A stretch of 64,000 nt of DNA, from positions 62,001-126,000 of the forward strand of contig JAHJLB010000014.1 in assembly GCA_018822105.1 (NCBI GenBank), in the 5' to 3' direction. The notes under the pieces were generated by a model. It was not told the origin of the DNA and did no database searches. It was given only the letters and a program-made list of their open reading frames with translations. The position numbers were made by a program, and so were the translations under genes. This document shows positions 15,746 to 24,375 of the stretch, one piece after another; positions within the stretch are counted from its first letter, which is position 1, and every line of letters begins with the position of its first letter. Source of the stretch: Pseudomonadota bacterium. GTDB lineage: Bacteria; Desulfobacterota; Desulfovibrionia; Desulfovibrionales; Desulfovibrionaceae.

Positions 15746-16030
15746 TCAGGACTGGCCGCCCTCTTCCGGGCCCTGGATGCGTTTGAGGTAGGTCTCGCGG
15801 CAGTCATAGGAGCAAAAATTCAGCACAAGATCCCCCTGGCGCACGCGGATATCGCTGTTTTTGGAGACATAGGCCCCGCACACGGGATCCTTGACCATCT
15901 CGCCTGAGGCGGTAAGGTTCTCCTTCTTCTCCTGCGTCTTGTTTTCCTTGTATCTTTTGTCACCAACGAAGAGCTTCCAGACAACAAAGCCGCATATAAA
16001 GATGATGAGCAGCTTGGTCAGGTTCATCAT
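15746..16030 (-). CDS. Membrane-anchored YHS-like metal-binding small protein
   Basis: 94 residues: one N-terminal membrane helix (KLLIIFICGFVVWKLFV), a lysine/glutamate-rich linker, and a small C-terminal domain with VKDPVCGAYV and FCSYDCRETYL. The pattern DPVCG followed about 25 residues later by FCS-x-x-C is that of YHS/TRASH-type metal-binding domains. It is probably a membrane-tethered metal sensor or chaperone. AGGAGA lies nine bases before the first of two adjacent ATG codons. It is flanked by folK upstream and the transaldolase downstream on the same strand. Confidence 0.6.
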   Translation of the reverse strand: MMNLTKLLIIFICGFVVWKLFVGDKRYKENKTQEKKENLTASGEMVKDPVCGAYVSKNSDIRVRQGDLVLNFCSYDCRETYLKRIQGPEEGGQS

Positions 16031-16093
16031 GGCGCGTCGTCTCCTGGTGGTTGCAGGCGGCCCGTGCTGGACCGCCCTGCTTCTTGTGCGGTT

Positions 16094-16591
16094 CTATTTT
16101 TGCGTGATGGTCCTGTCGTTCAGGGTGTAGCTCAGCGTCGCTAGCACCTGGTCGATGTTCCTGCCGTCCTTGAAGACCAGCTTCGGGGCCACGTCGCGCA
16201 GCGGAACAAGCACAAAGGCCCGCTCGAGCATGCGCGGGTGCGGCACGGTGAGGTATTCGGTGCTCATTTCCAGGTCGCCGAACAGGAGCAGGTCCAGGTC
16301 GATGATGCGCGGCCCGCCCACAACCTCGCCGCGCAAGCGGCCCATCTGCGTCTCGATGGCATTGAGGGTGGACAAAAAGCCTTCAGGCGCCCAGACGTCC
16401 GAGGCCACCTGCAGGCGCACCACGGCGTTGCAGAACCAGGGCTGCCCCTTGTCGAGGCCCTGGGGCTCGGTGCGGTAGATGTTGGACTGGGCCTCGAAAA
16501 CGATGTCGTTCCCGTAGACCTCAAGCCGTGTCAGAGCCTCATTGATGTTGGCCTCGGCGTCTCCGATGTTGGAGCCAAGTCCTACATATGT
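16094..16591 (-). CDS. folK: 6-hydroxymethyl-dihydropterin pyrophosphokinase (HPPK), no standard start codon
   Basis: About 165 residues of clear HPPK: YVGLGSNIGDAEANI at the N-terminus, SNIYRTEPQG, QPWFCNAVVRLQV, GGPRIIDLDLLLFGD (pterin/ATP-metal site) and VPHPRMLERAFVLVPL. The enzyme pyrophosphorylates 6-hydroxymethyl-7,8-dihydropterin in folate synthesis. Oddly, the frame has no ATG, GTG or TTG before the conserved Tyr at 16588-16586. Upstream codons read gat ttc cca act cta acc aca, running into the end of dapL, whose stop is at 16596-16594. The only ATG nearby is out of frame and followed directly by TAG. The first in-frame GTG lies at 16423 and would delete a third of the enzyme. Possible causes: a small deletion or sequence error, a non-standard start, or a decaying gene. 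Confidence 0.85.
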   Translation of the reverse strand, partial: TYVGLGSNIGDAEANINEALTRLEVYGNDIVFEAQSNIYRTEPQGLDKGQPWFCNAVVRLQVASDVWAPEGFLSTLNAIETQMGRLRGEVVGGPRIIDLDLLLFGDLEMSTEYLTVPHPRMLERAFVLVPLRDVAPKLVFKDGRNIDQVLATLSYTLNDRTITQK

Positions 16592-16593
16592 GG

Positions 16594-17760
16594 TTAGAGT
16601 TGGGAAATCCGTAACACCGCCTCCTTCAGTCGATCCGTGTTCACAGTGAGCGAGATGCGGAAATAGCCCTCGCCCGGAGCGCCAAAACCGTTGCCCGGGG
16701 TGGTCACCACTCCGGTTTGCTTGAGGACCCGGGTCACAAAGTCCTGGGACGACACCCCGGCTGGGACCTTGGACCAGACATAGAAGGTGGCTTCCGGGAT
16801 GCGGCAGGAGATGCCCGCCTTGTGCAGGGCCTGGATGACCACGTCGCGCCGCTCGCGGTAGATGCCGCGCAGCTCCGCGCTGTAGGCGTCGCCCTGGTTC
16901 AGGGCCACGATGCCGGCCTCCTGCACGGCCTGGAAGATGCCGGAGTCAACGTTCTCCTTCACCTTGCCCAGGCCCTTGACCAGGGAGGCGTTGCCAACGG
17001 CCATGCCGATGCGCCAGCCGGTCATGTTGTAGGTCTTGGACAGGGAATGGAACTCGATGGCCACGTCGCGTCCGCCGGGGATCTCCAGGATGCTGAGCGG
17101 CTTGTTGGCCTCGTTGAAGTACATCTCAGTGTAGGCCGCGTCGTGCACCACGATGACGTTGAACTCCAGCGCCTTCTGGATGAGCTTCTCGTAAAAGGAG
17201 CGCGGGGCCATGGCCGCCGTGGGGTTGTTCGGGTAGTTGACGTAGATGGCCTTGGCGCGCTTCCAGGTGTCGGAGTCGATGGCGTCGAGGTCGGGCAGGA
17301 AATCGTTTTCGTCCGTCAGGGGCAGGTACATGGGGATGCCGCCCACGAACTCCGTGGTCACGCCGTACACGGGATAGTTCGGCGTGGCGATGAGCACCAG
17401 ATCGCCGGGATTGACAAAGGCCAGGGGGAAATGGGCAATGCCTTCCTTGGAGCCGATGAGGCTCACCACCTCGGTGTTCGGGTCCAGGCTGACGCCGAAG
17501 CGGCGCAGGTACCAGTCGGCCACGGCCTGGCGGAAGCTGAGCAGCCCGACGTAGGAGGGGTACTGGTGGTTGGCCGGGTTGCGGGCGGCCGCGCACAGGG
17601 CGTCAATGATGAAATCCGGGGTGGGCAGATCTGGATCGCCGATGCCCAGGCTGATGATGTCCAGGCCCTTGGCGCGGACCTCCTCCTTGGCCTTGTCGAT
17701 GGCGGCGAAAAGGTAGGGGGGCAAGCTCGCAAGGCGCTGTGCAAGCTGAAATTCAGGCAT
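16594..17760 (-). CDS. dapL: LL-diaminopimelate aminotransferase
   Basis: 388-residue fold-type I PLP aminotransferase. The catalytic lysine is Lys242 in HSLSKTYNMTGWRIG; the PLP and substrate contacts LGIGDPDLPTPDFI, ATPNYPVYG, VNYPNNPTAAM and VHDAAYTEMYF match the DapL2 branch. DapL converts tetrahydrodipicolinate directly to LL-diaminopimelate, bypassing the succinyl or acetyl routes of lysine and peptidoglycan synthesis; lysA further on in the window would finish the pathway. A good ribosome site (AAAGGAG) precedes the ATG, and a candidate promoter sits at 17792-17821. Another aminotransferase role (alanine or aspartate) is possible but less likely. folK follows immediately. Confidence 0.82.
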   Translation of the reverse strand: MPEFQLAQRLASLPPYLFAAIDKAKEEVRAKGLDIISLGIGDPDLPTPDFIIDALCAAARNPANHQYPSYVGLLSFRQAVADWYLRRFGVSLDPNTEVVSLIGSKEGIAHFPLAFVNPGDLVLIATPNYPVYGVTTEFVGGIPMYLPLTDENDFLPDLDAIDSDTWKRAKAIYVNYPNNPTAAMAPRSFYEKLIQKALEFNVIVVHDAAYTEMYFNEANKPLSILEIPGGRDVAIEFHSLSKTYNMTGWRIGMAVGNASLVKGLGKVKENVDSGIFQAVQEAGIVALNQGDAYSAELRGIYRERRDVVIQALHKAGISCRIPEATFYVWSKVPAGVSSQDFVTRVLKQTGVVTTPGNGFGAPGEGYFRISLTVNTDRLKEAVLRISQL

Positions 17761-17791
17761 GATGTGCTCCTTTGGTGCAATTGGAAAGGCT

Positions 17792-17821
17792 TCTGTAATT
17801 GTTCGCCCCCGCTTCTGTCAA
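17792..17821 (-). promoter_or_regulatory. Candidate sigma-70 promoter for dapL
   Basis: On the minus strand a perfect -35 hexamer TTGACA (17821-17816) is followed after 18 bases by TACAGA (17797-17792), which matches three of six -10 positions. It lies about 32 bases upstream of the dapL start codon, a normal distance. The weak -10 lowers confidence. Confidence 0.35.
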
Positions 17822-17925
17822 TCCGCACTGTCTGGTCATTTGCCGTTGCAGCAGGGCCTGCATGCCCTTGCCGAGGGCCAAGAAAACGTTTAGGCCTGAG
17901 ATGAGAATAGGAAGACGGCAGAGCC

Positions 17926-18933
17926 ATGATCCGTGACCAGGGCCAGGACCACCCTCCTCCAGTTGGCGGTGATGATCTGATGAACACCATGCACCATGAT
18001 GCCTGCGCTGCAGCCTCCCACCAGGTGGCGGATCGGTATCTTGAGCATCTTGTGGTGGAGCGCGGCCTGTCCGAGAACACCATCCAGGCCTACGCCTCGG
18101 ACATTGCCGCCCTCCTCGCCTTTCTGGACACCATCGGCGCCAGGCTGGAGTCCTGCACCCAGCGGCACCTGTTCCTGTTTCTGACGCATCTGCGCGCGCG
18201 CAGGATGGCCGCAGCGAGTCTGGCCAGGCATCTGTCCACCGTGCGCGGGCTGTTCGCCTTTGCCGCCCAGGCCAGACTCCTGCCCGCGGATCCGTCGTCG
18301 CTCCTGGAAAGTCCGAAGCTTCCGTCCCAGCTCCCGGAGTTTTTGACCCACGCCGAGATGGACCGCCTGCTGGCGCAGCCCGACGCCTCCACCGCCCTCG
18401 GCTTTCGCGACCGCGTCATGCTGGAGCTGTTCTATGCCTGCGGGCTGCGCATCTCCGAGCTCATCGGTCTCGTGCTGGGCGATTTCGACCCGCAGACCGG
18501 CATTCTGCGCGTGTTCGGCAAACGCGCCAAGGAACGCCTGGTGCCGGTGCATTTTGCCGCCCAGCGCCTGCTTTGCGACTATCTGGAGCACAAGCGGGCC
18601 AACTTCCAGCCCGTGCAGCAGCACATCTTCCTGAACCGCTCCGGCCGGGGCCTCACCCGACAGGGGGTGTGGAAGCTGGTCAAGCGCTACGCCGAGTCTG
18701 CGGGCATCCGGCGCAGCATCTCGCCGCACACCTTCCGGCACTCCTTCGCCACCCACCTGCTGGAGGGCGGCGCAGACCTGCGCACCGTGCAGCTCCTGCT
18801 CGGGCATTCGGCCATCAACGCCACGGAGATCTACACCCACATCCAGTCCGGCCGGCTCATGCGCATCCATGAGCAGTACCACCCGCGCTCGGCCGGCGAG
18901 TGCGTGGCGCAGCCTGCCGGGAGCGCCCCGTGA
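17926..18933 (+). CDS. xerD: Tyrosine recombinase XerD
   Basis: 335 residues from ATG 17926 (an AGGAAG lies about 13 bases upstream); ATG 17980 is an alternative that removes 18 non-conserved residues. The N-terminal SAM-like DNA-binding domain (about 33-125) is followed by the catalytic domain with Arg175 (GLRISEL), Lys200, His268 and Arg271 (HTFRH), His294 (GHS) and the nucleophile Tyr303 (TEIYTH), all present. Xer recombinases resolve chromosome dimers at dif. It has housekeeping neighbours, no attachment repeats and normal composition, which argues against a mobile-element integrase. Its stop overlaps the next start (GTGA). Confidence 0.88.
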   Translation: MIRDQGQDHPPPVGGDDLMNTMHHDACAAASHQVADRYLEHLVVERGLSENTIQAYASDIAALLAFLDTIGARLESCTQRHLFLFLTHLRARRMAAASLARHLSTVRGLFAFAAQARLLPADPSSLLESPKLPSQLPEFLTHAEMDRLLAQPDASTALGFRDRVMLELFYACGLRISELIGLVLGDFDPQTGILRVFGKRAKERLVPVHFAAQRLLCDYLEHKRANFQPVQQHIFLNRSGRGLTRQGVWKLVKRYAESAGIRRSISPHTFRHSFATHLLEGGADLRTVQLLLGHSAINATEIYTHIQSGRLMRIHEQYHPRSAGECVAQPAGSAP

Positions 18934-21638
18934 ACAAGCCTCCGCGCATCCAGGCGCGCACGGTCATCACCGCCCATGCCAATGCGGATTTTGACGCCTT
19001 GGCAGCCATGATCGCCGCCAACCGCCTGTATCCCGACGCAGTGCTCATCTTCCCGGGCAGCCAGGAGAAGAACCTCCGCAACTTCTACATCCAGAGCACG
19101 ACGTATCTTTTCAACTTCAAGCAGTTCCGCGACATCGACCCTGACGCGGTGGAGCTCCTGGTCGTGGTGGACACCCGGCAGAGGTCGCGCCTGCCCCATG
19201 TGCAGCCGCTGCTGGACAAGCCGGGCATGGTCATCCACGTGTACGACCACCACCCGGATACGGATGAGGACATGCAGGCCGCCTTTTCCCGCGTGATGCC
19301 CTGGGGTTCGTCCACAACCATCCTGGTGCATGAGATGATCGCCCGCGGCATCGTGCCCAGCTCGGAGGAGGCCACGGTCCTCGGCCTGGGCATATTCGAG
19401 GACACCGGCTCCTTCAGCTTCGCCTCCACGGTCACCGAGGACTTCCAGGCGGCGGCCTGGCTGCGCGAGAACGGCATGGACCTGGGGGTCATCTCCGACC
19501 TCTTGGCGCGCGACCTGTCCTCGGAACAGATCAAGATCCTGAGCGCCCTCATCGAGGGGGCCAAGGTGCACGATTTTCACGGCATCGAGGTCATCATCAG
19601 CGAGATCAGTACCGATGACTTCGTCAGCGACTTCGCCTACCTGGTCCACAAGTACATCGACATGGAAAACATCCGGGTCATCTTCGCCCTGGGCCGCATG
19701 GGGGACCGCATCCACCTGGTGGCGCGCTCCCGCACCGCAGAGGTCAACGTCGGGCACATTTGCTCGTTCTTCGGCGGGGGGGGCCACGCCTATGCGGCCT
19801 CGGCCACCATCAAGGACAAGACCCTGAGCCAGGTGCGCGACGAGCTGCTGGCCCTGCTCTACTCCCACATCAACCCGCAGCTTGTGGCCTCGACGCTCAT
19901 GTCCAAGCCTCCCGTGACCCTGGACGCCGACCGCAGCATGAACTACGCCGCGGAGCTCATGACCCGCTTCGGTCTGAAGGGCGTGCCCGTCGTGACCCCA
20001 GGCACCTTGAGCTGCGTCGGGCTCATGGAGCGCAAGATCGTGGACAAGGCCCTGAGCCACGGCCTGGGCAAGGCCCTGGTCGGGGTCTACATGCTGACGG
20101 ATTTTTCGCGCCTGAGCCCGCAGGCCGACCTGTATCAGGTCATGGAGATCATCATCGGCAAGCGCCAGCGCCTGCTGCCGGTGATCAACGGCGATGAGCT
20201 CGTGGGCGTGGTCACGCGCACGGATCTGGTCAACCAGATGGTGGAGCAGTCTGCGCGCATCTCCGAGGTGGTCCTGCCGGACCGCAAGAAGGAGCGCAAC
20301 ATCCGCCCGGTGCTGCGCACGCGCCTGCCCGGCTCGGTCATAGCCCTGCTGGAGCAGGCCGGCCAGCTGGCGCAGAGCCTGGGCTACAAGCTGTACGCCG
20401 TGGGCGGCTTCGTGCGCGACATCCTCCTGGCCCGCCCCAATCTGGACATCGACCTGGTGGTGGAGGGCGACGGCATCCATTTCGCCCGGGAGCTGGCCGC
20501 CCTGCGGCAGGGGCGCGTCAAGGCGCACCTCAAGTTCAAGACCGCGGTGGTCGTCTTCCCGGACGGCCAGCGCATCGACGTGGCCACGGCCCGCCTGGAA
20601 TATTACGAATACCCCACGGCCCTGCCCACGGTGGAGCTGTCCTCCATCAAGCTTGACCTGTACCGCCGCGATTTCACGGTCAACGCCCTGGCCCTGCAGC
20701 TCAACCCCGGCGATTTCGGGCAGCTCATGGACTTTTTCGGCGCCCAGCGCGACATCAAGGACCGCACCATACGCGTCCTGCATTCGCTCAGCTTCGTGGA
20801 GGATCCCACGCGCATCCTCCGGGCCATACGCTTCGAGCAACGCTTTAACTTCCGCATCGATGGCCAGACGCACCGGCTCATCAAGAACGCTGTGCACCTG
20901 AAATTGTTCCACAAGCTTTCCGGAGCGCGCCTGACCCATGAGCTCCAGCTTATGCTGGAAGAGGAAAACGTCCTGGAGTGCCTGAACAGGGTGCAGGACC
21001 TCAAGCTCCTGGAGGCCATCCACCCCCTGCTCGGCCTGGACCCCGAACGCCAGCGCGTGTTGAGCGAGGTGCACAAGGTCCATACCTGGTACAAGCTGCT
21101 GTATCTGGAGCCTTCGGCAAACACCTGGAGGCTCTACCTGCTGGGGCTGACCATGGGCCTGGAGCGCGACCAGCTGGAGCAGGTCTGCCTGCGCCTGCGT
21201 TTTTCCGACCGTGAGCTGCGCGACTGCCTCACCCTGCGTGACCATCTGGGCGAGGCCCTGGCCCGGCTCATGACCTGGCAGGAGGGGCAGTCGGCCCTGA
21301 GCGAGATCTACTTCACCCTGGCCCCGCTGCCCGTTGAAGGCGTGCTGTTCCTCATGGCCCGCAGCCGGCGGGAGGCCATACGCAAGAACATCTCCCTCTT
21401 CCTCACTCGCATGCGCGCCCAGCAGCTCTTTGTCGATGGCGACGACCTGAAGGCCTTGGGGCTCCAGAGCGGCCCGGCGTTCGCCATCGTGCTGCGCCAA
21501 CTGCGCGCCGCTGCGGTGGATGGCGAGGCCGGCACCCGCGAAAAGCAGCTGGAGCTGGCCAAAGCCCAGATCCAGAAGCTGCGCGACGAAGGCTGGGCAG
21601 ATGCGCCGCCGCAACACCGCCGCCGCGGACATAGATGA
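18930..21638 (+). CDS. DHH phosphoesterase / CBS / tRNA nucleotidyltransferase fusion (A-adding type)
   Basis: 902 residues from GTG 18930, overlapping the xerD stop by four bases. Domain order: DHH phosphoesterase (TVITAHANADFDALAA, then DHH at 106-108), DHHA1 (SFFGGGGHAYAASA near 285), two CBS domains (about 305-440, with VVTRTDLVNQMV), then the polymerase-beta-type nucleotidyltransferase head (YAVGGFVRDILL, NLDIDLVVEGD), an RRDFTVNALAL block and the helical tRNA-binding body with EDPTRILRAIRFEQRF. Related large proteins in Aquifex, cyanobacteria and deltaproteobacteria add only the terminal A of tRNA CCA and need a separate CC-adding partner, which is not in this window. The N-terminal DHH part may act as a nanoRNase or cyclic-nucleotide phosphodiesterase. 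Confidence 0.85.
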   Translation: MNKPPRIQARTVITAHANADFDALAAMIAANRLYPDAVLIFPGSQEKNLRNFYIQSTTYLFNFKQFRDIDPDAVELLVVVDTRQRSRLPHVQPLLDKPGMVIHVYDHHPDTDEDMQAAFSRVMPWGSSTTILVHEMIARGIVPSSEEATVLGLGIFEDTGSFSFASTVTEDFQAAAWLRENGMDLGVISDLLARDLSSEQIKILSALIEGAKVHDFHGIEVIISEISTDDFVSDFAYLVHKYIDMENIRVIFALGRMGDRIHLVARSRTAEVNVGHICSFFGGGGHAYAASATIKDKTLSQVRDELLALLYSHINPQLVASTLMSKPPVTLDADRSMNYAAELMTRFGLKGVPVVTPGTLSCVGLMERKIVDKALSHGLGKALVGVYMLTDFSRLSPQADLYQVMEIIIGKRQRLLPVINGDELVGVVTRTDLVNQMVEQSARISEVVLPDRKKERNIRPVLRTRLPGSVIALLEQAGQLAQSLGYKLYAVGGFVRDILLARPNLDIDLVVEGDGIHFARELAALRQGRVKAHLKFKTAVVVFPDGQRIDVATARLEYYEYPTALPTVELSSIKLDLYRRDFTVNALALQLNPGDFGQLMDFFGAQRDIKDRTIRVLHSLSFVEDPTRILRAIRFEQRFNFRIDGQTHRLIKNAVHLKLFHKLSGARLTHELQLMLEEENVLECLNRVQDLKLLEAIHPLLGLDPERQRVLSEVHKVHTWYKLLYLEPSANTWRLYLLGLTMGLERDQLEQVCLRLRFSDRELRDCLTLRDHLGEALARLMTWQEGQSALSEIYFTLAPLPVEGVLFLMARSRREAIRKNISLFLTRMRAQQLFVDGDDLKALGLQSGPAFAIVLRQLRAAAVDGEAGTREKQLELAKAQIQKLRDEGWADAPPQHRRRGHR

Positions 21639-21696
21639 GCCGGTTGCCAGCTTTGTCATCTGGCAAAGCGTCTTCGCCTAAGGCAAGGAGGTTTGT

Positions 21697-22458
21697 ATGA
21701 CAGAAGCTGAGGCGCTGAAGATAGTCAAGGTTGAAAAGGAAAGCCACGACACGACGTCCATCTACTTCTCCGGGCCGGACATGGCGCGGTTCAAAAACCG
21801 CCAGCCCGGCCAGTTCGCCACAATCCGCATCTTCCGAGACGGCGAGTGGAGCGAACCGCACCCGTTCACCCTGTCCTGCGCCCCGGAAGACGAAACCTTG
21901 CGCATGACCATCAAGAAATCCGGGGCCTTCACCTCCGCCATTCCGGACATCGCGCCCGGTACGCCCATCCAGTGCAGCGGCCCTTTCGGCCAGTTCTGCC
22001 GCGACATCGGGACGAACCAGCATGTCGTCATGATCGCCGGCGGTGTCGGCATCACCCCCTTTCTCAGCGTCTTGCGGCATTTCAAGGCCATCAAGGCCCC
22101 CAGCTCCATCCTGCTCTTCTGGGCCAACAAGACTCCGGAAGACGCCTTTGCCGCGCTGGAGCTTGAGGAGCTGACAAAAGAACTCTCCCTGCATGTGGTG
22201 CATGTGTTCTCTCGCGTTGCTCCGGAGGACCAGCATCCTGCGGCGCTGCATGCGGATGGCAGGCCAGGACGCATCTCGCACGAATTCGGCCGGCTTGATC
22301 AATCCATCTTCAGGCGCTACATTCCATCCATGGACGCCTCCTTTTATCTTTGCGGACCGCCGCCCATGCAGCAGGCGGTGCTGGATGAGCTGAAGCAATT
22401 CGGCGTTGACCCGGGATCTGTGGAAAAAGAGGCTTTTGTCTTCAGCGCAAAACCATAG
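21697..22458 (+). CDS. FAD/NAD(P)-binding ferredoxin-reductase-type oxidoreductase
   Basis: 253 residues with an excellent ribosome site (AAGGAGG). The FAD domain comprises the first 100 residues (PGQFATIRIF, then EPHPFTLSCAP, in place of the usual RxYS flavin motif), and the NAD(P) domain follows (VVMIAGGVGITPFLSVLRHF and the C-terminal YLCGPPPMQQAVLDEL). There is no 2Fe-2S domain, so it must pass electrons to a separate partner. It opens a compact three-gene unit with a CBS protein and an ion transporter (gaps of 20 and 15 bases). Soluble or peripheral; the partner is unknown. Confidence 0.82.
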   Translation: MTEAEALKIVKVEKESHDTTSIYFSGPDMARFKNRQPGQFATIRIFRDGEWSEPHPFTLSCAPEDETLRMTIKKSGAFTSAIPDIAPGTPIQCSGPFGQFCRDIGTNQHVVMIAGGVGITPFLSVLRHFKAIKAPSSILLFWANKTPEDAFAALELEELTKELSLHVVHVFSRVAPEDQHPAALHADGRPGRISHEFGRLDQSIFRRYIPSMDASFYLCGPPPMQQAVLDELKQFGVDPGSVEKEAFVFSAKP

Positions 22459-22478
22459 TTGGCCGCAGGGAGGGTTTT

Positions 22479-22943
22479 ATGCATATTGCACTCATGATGA
22501 ATAAGGAATTGACCCGCGTCGCTCCTGATACGGATTTTGCCTCCCTGCTGGCCATACATGCCGGCACAGACACGCGCCACACCTATGTTGTCGATGCCGC
22601 TGGCCGTCTTGTGGGCGTCATTACAAACCTGGACATGATGGGCAAAATGATCCCCTCGTATCTGACATCCACCCTTGCCTCGTCCATTTCAGACGGGGCG
22701 GAGCTCATTCAAAAACGTTTTGCGGAAAATGCGCACCTTACGGCTTCCGGCGTGATGCAGCGTGAACTCGTAACGCTCCAGCCGGAGGATACGATCATCG
22801 AGGCAAACGTACGGCTTCATGAAGGCAGATTCAATGCCCTGCCCATCGTGGATGCTCAAGGCGTGCTTGTGGGCGACATCGGCCGCAAGGACATTCTGAA
22901 ACATATCGCCAAAGACATCTGCGGTTTGCCGGGCATGCTCTAA
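22479..22943 (+). CDS. Two-CBS-domain protein
   Basis: 154 residues forming a single Bateman module: CBS1 at about 8-60 (TRHTYVVDAAGRLVGVITNLD) and CBS2 at about 92-150 (VMQRELVTLQPEDTIIEA and LPIVDAQGVLVGDIGRKDI). Such modules bind adenine nucleotides and regulate enzymes or channels. Placed 15 bases before an ion transporter gene and 20 after a flavin reductase, it is likely their regulator. ATG is preceded by GGGAGGG. Confidence 0.8.
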   Translation: MHIALMMNKELTRVAPDTDFASLLAIHAGTDTRHTYVVDAAGRLVGVITNLDMMGKMIPSYLTSTLASSISDGAELIQKRFAENAHLTASGVMQRELVTLQPEDTIIEANVRLHEGRFNALPIVDAQGVLVGDIGRKDILKHIAKDICGLPGML

Positions 22944-22958
22944 AGACGGGGAGGCCTC

Positions 22959-24281
22959 ATGTTCTGGGTTGCTACAGGAATATTTCTGACATGTTACGTC
23001 GCCATCGTTTCTGAAAAAATTCACAAGACCAAGGTGGCCCTTGCCGGTGCGGCTCTGACCCTGCTGCTCAAGGTGCTCACCCAGGAAGACGCCCTGCACA
23101 ACGTGGACCTGGGTGTTGACTGGAACGTCATCTTCCTGCTCATCTCGATGATGATCATGGTCAACATCATGAGCAGAACCGGGGTATTCCAGTATGTGGC
23201 CATCAAGGCTGCCAAGGTGGGCCGCGGCAATCCTTTCTCGATCATGGCCATCTTCGCCGTGATAACAGCCGTCGCTTCCGCCCTTTTGGACAACGTGACA
23301 ACGGTTTTGCTGCTCGCCCCGGTGACGCTGCTCATCGCAGACGAGCTGGAGATCGATCCTGTTCCCTTTCTGATCACCGAGGTTCTAGCCTCCAATATCG
23401 GCGGCACGGCTACCCTCATTGGCGATCCGCCGAACATCATGATCGCCTCCAAGGCTGGCCTGAACTTCATGGACTTCATCGTTCACGTCGCGCCAATCAT
23501 CATCGTCATCATGATCGTGTGGATGTTGTTCTGGAAGCTCGTCTTCGGCAAAAGGCTCACCGTGAGCGAAAAACTCAAGATGCGCATCCTGGCCATGAAT
23601 GAGCGCGACATGATCAAGGACCCAGCCCTGCTCAAGAAATCCGGGCTGATCATGGGGGCCACCATCCTGGGCTTCGCCTTCCACGGGCTCCTGCACTATG
23701 AGCCCGCCACCGTGGCCCTTGCCGGCGCAGCCACCATGCTTCTCGTCTCCGGCGATGATCCCCATCATGCCCTTGTGGAGGTGGAATGGCCAACCATCTT
23801 CTTTTTTATCGGCCTGTTCATCATCATCGGCGGCACAGTGAAGGCCGGCCTCATCTCCTTCATGTCCCAGCAGATGATCAGCCTTACGGCCCCAACGGCT
23901 GACAACACGCTGGTGCTCAGCATGGTCATGGTCTGGTTCTCGGGCATCGCCTCCGCAATCGTGGACAACATTCCCTTCGTGGCCACCATGAACCCGCTGC
24001 TTGTGGAGTTGGCCGGCAAGATCTTCGGCAGCACCGGCGTGGCGGGCCTGCAGCATCCGAACATGCTGCCGGTCTGGTGGGCCCTGTCCCTTGGCGCCTG
24101 TCTGGGCGGCAACGGCACGGCCATCGGCGCCTCAGCCAATGTCATCGTCATCGGCATGGCCGAAAAGGCCGGCAAGCCCATTTCCTTCATCCGGTACCTG
24201 AAGTACGGCGTTCCGGTCACCCTGCTGACCCTGGCCATTTCAACATGCTACGTCTATGTCCGCTATTATCTCTTGGCCTAG
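22959..24281 (+). CDS. ArsB/NhaD-superfamily ion transporter
   Basis: 440 residues, about eleven or twelve membrane segments. The two inverted-repeat signature loops are plain: GGTATLIGDPPNIMI in the first half and GGNGTAIGASANVIVIG in the second, as in SLC13/ArsB/NhaD and P-protein carriers. LLDNVTTVLLLAPVTLL and AIVDNIPFVATMNPLL are the matching helix-4/helix-9 motifs with the buried aspartates. The substrate may be sodium/protons, arsenite or a dicarboxylate; the sequence does not decide. Third gene of the reductase-CBS-transporter unit. Confidence 0.82.
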   Translation: MFWVATGIFLTCYVAIVSEKIHKTKVALAGAALTLLLKVLTQEDALHNVDLGVDWNVIFLLISMMIMVNIMSRTGVFQYVAIKAAKVGRGNPFSIMAIFAVITAVASALLDNVTTVLLLAPVTLLIADELEIDPVPFLITEVLASNIGGTATLIGDPPNIMIASKAGLNFMDFIVHVAPIIIVIMIVWMLFWKLVFGKRLTVSEKLKMRILAMNERDMIKDPALLKKSGLIMGATILGFAFHGLLHYEPATVALAGAATMLLVSGDDPHHALVEVEWPTIFFFIGLFIIIGGTVKAGLISFMSQQMISLTAPTADNTLVLSMVMVWFSGIASAIVDNIPFVATMNPLLVELAGKIFGSTGVAGLQHPNMLPVWWALSLGACLGGNGTAIGASANVIVIGMAEKAGKPISFIRYLKYGVPVTLLTLAISTCYVYVRYYLLA

Positions 24282-24375
24282 GAAAGCCAGGCTTGCCCTG
24301 GCCTGGCGCACGCGTTAGGATGCCCATGACGGCAGTCTTGGTGCAAGCCAACCCTCAGCAAGGTGAACGGAGACG

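Noticed and set aside
17926-18933. Tyrosine recombinase as sign of an integrated element
   Set aside because: Its sequence and neighbours are those of housekeeping XerD, with no attachment repeats, tRNA gene or phage genes nearby.
18831-21659. Minus-strand open frame of about 940 codons
   Set aside because: Antisense shadow of the DHH/CBS/nucleotidyltransferase gene, low-complexity translation and no ribosome site.
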